Shown piece after piece: positions 23,864 to 25,562 of a stretch of DNA of 25,562 nucleotides. How positions within the stretch are numbered: the stretch's first letter is position 1; every line of letters begins with the position of its first letter. The stretch is from assembly GCA_964515055.1 (NCBI GenBank), contig CAZEUG010000023.1:1-25562 (forward strand). The letters are read 5' to 3'. The stretch comes from QAMX01 sp964515055 (lineage in GTDB: Bacteria; Bacillota; Clostridia; Oscillospirales; QAMX01). A model generated the notes under the pieces. That model was given only the letters and a program-made list of their open reading frames with translations. It had not been told where the DNA came from and did no database searches. The position numbers were made by a program, and so were the translations under genes.

Positions 23864-24524
23864 AACCGCCCGCTTTTTGATTGGAATCGGCTGCCTCCTG
23901 ATTGCCGCTGCTCTGGGCCTGACCGCATATAATCTGGCTGATGAAGCCCGCGCCGCCAAACGTGCGGATGAGGCGCTGTCACAGCTTGCGGTTGCCATGG
24001 GCAGCTTCCGTGATGCATCGGCAATCACCGACAATGATGCCATGCCTGTTCCGCCATCTTTTACCGATCAGACCACGTTACCAGCCACCGACACGCCCCC
24101 AGCCGACCAGCCCAACGATGAACCGGAAATGCCCGTGATTCAGCTGAACGGTCAGGAATATGCAGGCATTCTTTCGATTCCGTCTTTGTCGCTGGAATTG
24201 CCGGTTCTCCGAAATTGGAGCATGGCCGCCCTGAAAAATGCGCCGTGCTGCTACGCCGGTTCCATCTACCAGAATAATCTGGTCATCGCCGGGCACAATT
24301 ACAAAGGCCATTTTGGCAAGCTGTCCGATCTGCAAATCGGGGATTCGATTTTTTTTGCTGATGCGCTCGGACAACGCTTTGGATACGAAGTCGTAGAGCT
24401 GGAATCGCTCCCGGCCAATGCCGTTGATGCCATGACGGCAGGGGATTGGGATTTCACCCTGTTCACCTGTACCGTTGGTGGCCGTTCAAGACTGACGGTT
24501 CGCTGTGTCCTGACCGAATCCTGA
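23856..24524 (+). CDS. Second, smaller sortase of unassigned class
   Basis: A 222-residue enzyme with a single N-terminal span (about 7-24), a Thr/Pro-rich linker (about 60-92) and a compact sortase domain. His147 (VIAGHNYKGHFG), Cys205 (TLFTCTVGG) and Arg212 (RSRLTVR) form the catalytic set. There is no C-terminal anchor and no lid, unlike the class C enzyme upstream. FTLFTC and SRLTVRC resemble small clostridial sortases. It may attach the finished pilus to the wall or incorporate the LPQTG protein, since that substrate motif differs from the LPSTG of the other two; this division of labour is inference. It is the last gene of the operon. Confidence 0.88.
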   Translation: MNRTARFLIGIGCLLIAAALGLTAYNLADEARAAKRADEALSQLAVAMGSFRDASAITDNDAMPVPPSFTDQTTLPATDTPPADQPNDEPEMPVIQLNGQEYAGILSIPSLSLELPVLRNWSMAALKNAPCCYAGSIYQNNLVIAGHNYKGHFGKLSDLQIGDSIFFADALGQRFGYEVVELESLPANAVDAMTAGDWDFTLFTCTVGGRSRLTVRCVLTES

Positions 24525-24605
24525 AAACACGCGTTCCATCCAATGGTAGCCTGAAACAGGCGCTGCCAAGAGCGCCGGGCTGAACGAAATTGAATTTTGA
24601 AAAAG

Positions 24606-24648
24606 AAAACAGCATCCATGCAGAAAAACCTGTATGGATGCTGTTTTT
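24606..24648. terminator. Bidirectional intrinsic terminator, end of pilus operon and of trmD
   Basis: Arms 24606-24623 and 24630-24647 (core ACAGCATCCATGCAG) pair along 18 bp with one G-U wobble, closing a small A-rich loop. The plus strand continues as TTTTTGTG and the minus strand as TTTTCTTTTT, so both convergent units can end here. A smaller stem, GGCGCT/AGCGCC (24559-24574), lies just upstream on the plus side. Confidence 0.92.
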
Positions 24649-24700
24649 GTGTTGTGGCTGAACACGCGATCGAACGTATTCGCGTGGGGAGATGGAGCGG

Positions 24701-25447
24701 CTATGCCGGATTGTGCGGATTGTTTTCCTCGTCACGCAGCAGCTTCTGATCCTCTTTTGTAAGCTGCAACTTGGAAAAGAGATCTGGGCGGCGTTCCTTC
24801 GTTTCGCGTAATGACTGCTGACGCCGCCATTTCCGAATGTTCTCATGATGTCCCGAGAGCAGGACATCCGGCACGCGCCTGTTGTGCCAGACTTCAGGGC
24901 GCGTATACTGCGGATACTCCAACGTTCCAGCCCAGTGACTTTCATCCGTATAGCAGCTTTCATCGGCTAACACACCGGGCAGCAATCTGCACAGTGAATC
25001 GATCACAGCCAATGCTGCAATTTCACCGCCGGTCATCACAAAATCACCGATTGAGATTTCTTCATCGACGCATTCATCAATAAATCGCTGATCGACTCCT
25101 TCATAGTGCCCGCAAACCAGAATCAATTCATCTGTCAGAGAAAGGCGCTTGGCATGATATTGGCTGTATTGAGTTCCCCGTGCGCTCATCAGAATCGTAT
25201 GTGGGTGCGAACACTGTTCGGCCGCCGCCGACCATGCGCGGTACAGCGGATCTGCCATCAAAAGCATCCCCATGCCGCCTCCATACGGATAATCATCGAC
25301 CTGTGCCTGACGGTTGAGCGTATAGTCGCGAATCTGAATACATTGAATGGAAACGATTCCGTTTTGAATCGCATTACCGATAATGCTGTCCGACAGGACA
25401 CCCATGACGGCGTCAGGAAACAGTGTCAAGACAAAGATTTTATTCAT
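24701..25447 (-). CDS. trmD: tRNA (guanine-N1)-methyltransferase
   Basis: TrmD methylates G37 of tRNAs with G36, using S-adenosylmethionine, and keeps the reading frame in translation. The 248 residues match the family: start MNKIFVLTLFPD, DDYPYGGGMGM (51-61), CGHYEGVDQR (112-121), SIGDFVMTGGE (132-142) forming the SPOUT trefoil-knot SAM site, LEYPQYTRP (177-184 region) and VLLSGHH. It overlaps the 3' end of rimM by 8 bases, the usual rimM-trmD order. The C-terminal tail (EENNPHNPA) is slightly extended. The terminator at 24606-24648 follows. Confidence 0.96.
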   Translation of the reverse strand: MNKIFVLTLFPDAVMGVLSDSIIGNAIQNGIVSIQCIQIRDYTLNRQAQVDDYPYGGGMGMLLMADPLYRAWSAAAEQCSHPHTILMSARGTQYSQYHAKRLSLTDELILVCGHYEGVDQRFIDECVDEEISIGDFVMTGGEIAALAVIDSLCRLLPGVLADESCYTDESHWAGTLEYPQYTRPEVWHNRRVPDVLLSGHHENIRKWRRQQSLRETKERRPDLFSKLQLTKEDQKLLRDEENNPHNPA

Positions 25448-25562
25448 TCGCCACCATCCCCGGAATTGTCTGAACCGTCATGCATTGATGCTCCAGATCA
25501 ACAGACTGGATAAAATCACCTGCGGCAGGAATCATGGATTCCTGGTCACCATCCCGGACCAC
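25440..25562 (-). CDS. rimM: 16S rRNA processing protein RimM, C-terminal end (start outside window)
   Basis: On the minus strand the frame is open from the window edge and gives the last 40 residues, beginning VVRDGDQESMIPAAGDFIQ and ending TIPGMVANE before TAA at 25442-25440. LIPA-like and DLE...VQTIPGM elements are the usual end of the RimM PRC-barrel domain, and the 8-base overlap with trmD fits the standard ribosome-maturation operon. Only the C-terminus is visible. Confidence 0.8.
   Translation of the reverse strand: MVRDGDQESMIPAAGDFIQSVDLEHQCMTVQTIPGMVANE

Overview
The window looks like chromosomal DNA of a spore-forming, moderately GC-rich Clostridia-type Firmicute; an Oscillospiraceae/Ruminococcaceae-like genome is my best guess. 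This rests on strong AGGAGG-type ribosome sites, sigma-A hexamers, sporulation and germination genes (gpr, spoIIP, a gerA-type operon), a phosphofructokinase with pyrophosphate-type residues, and a Gram-positive sortase pilus operon. I see no rRNA, tRNA, CRISPR array, transposase or prophage gene.

Layout. 1-852 is the 3' part of thrS. 853-1587 has no obvious large gene but holds two candidate tiny ORFs and a strong minus-strand terminator. 1588-2700 is an MsmX/MalK-type sugar ABC ATPase. 2787-5456 is a minus-strand block: a Gfo/Idh/MocA oxidoreductase, a 106-aa protein of unknown function and a PPi-type phosphofructokinase. 5688-7906 is the minus-strand pair gpr then spoIIP, with a sigma-E-like promoter just after gpr. 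Divergent from it, 8029-12054 is a germinant-receptor operon (A, C, a small two-TM 'D' protein, B). The space between them carries a strikingly symmetric 52-bp element. A GH109-like oxidoreductase-fold gene (11930-13204, minus) converges on the last germination gene and overlaps it by 125 bp. murD (13454-14836) and a dCMP deaminase (14920-15405, minus) converge on a long palindromic hairpin.

The largest unit is a roughly 9-kb plus-strand operon (15666-24524) behind one consensus promoter (TTGACA-17-TATAAT). It encodes a coiled-coil protein, a signal peptidase I, a 1141-aa vWA pilus-tip-like adhesin (LPSTG), a backbone pilin (LPSTG), a class C-type sortase, a minor or basal pilin (LPQTG) and a second smaller sortase. 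A bidirectional terminator separates it from trmD and rimM on the minus strand.

How it fits together. The pilus operon appears to carry export (signal peptidase), polymerisation and anchoring (two sortases) and three covalently linkable surface proteins, plus an unexplained cytoplasmic coiled-coil protein. The sporulation block joins engulfment (SpoIIP), SASP degradation at germination (GPR) and nutrient sensing (Ger receptor) around one symmetric control region. All functions are read by eye from motifs; no database search was run.
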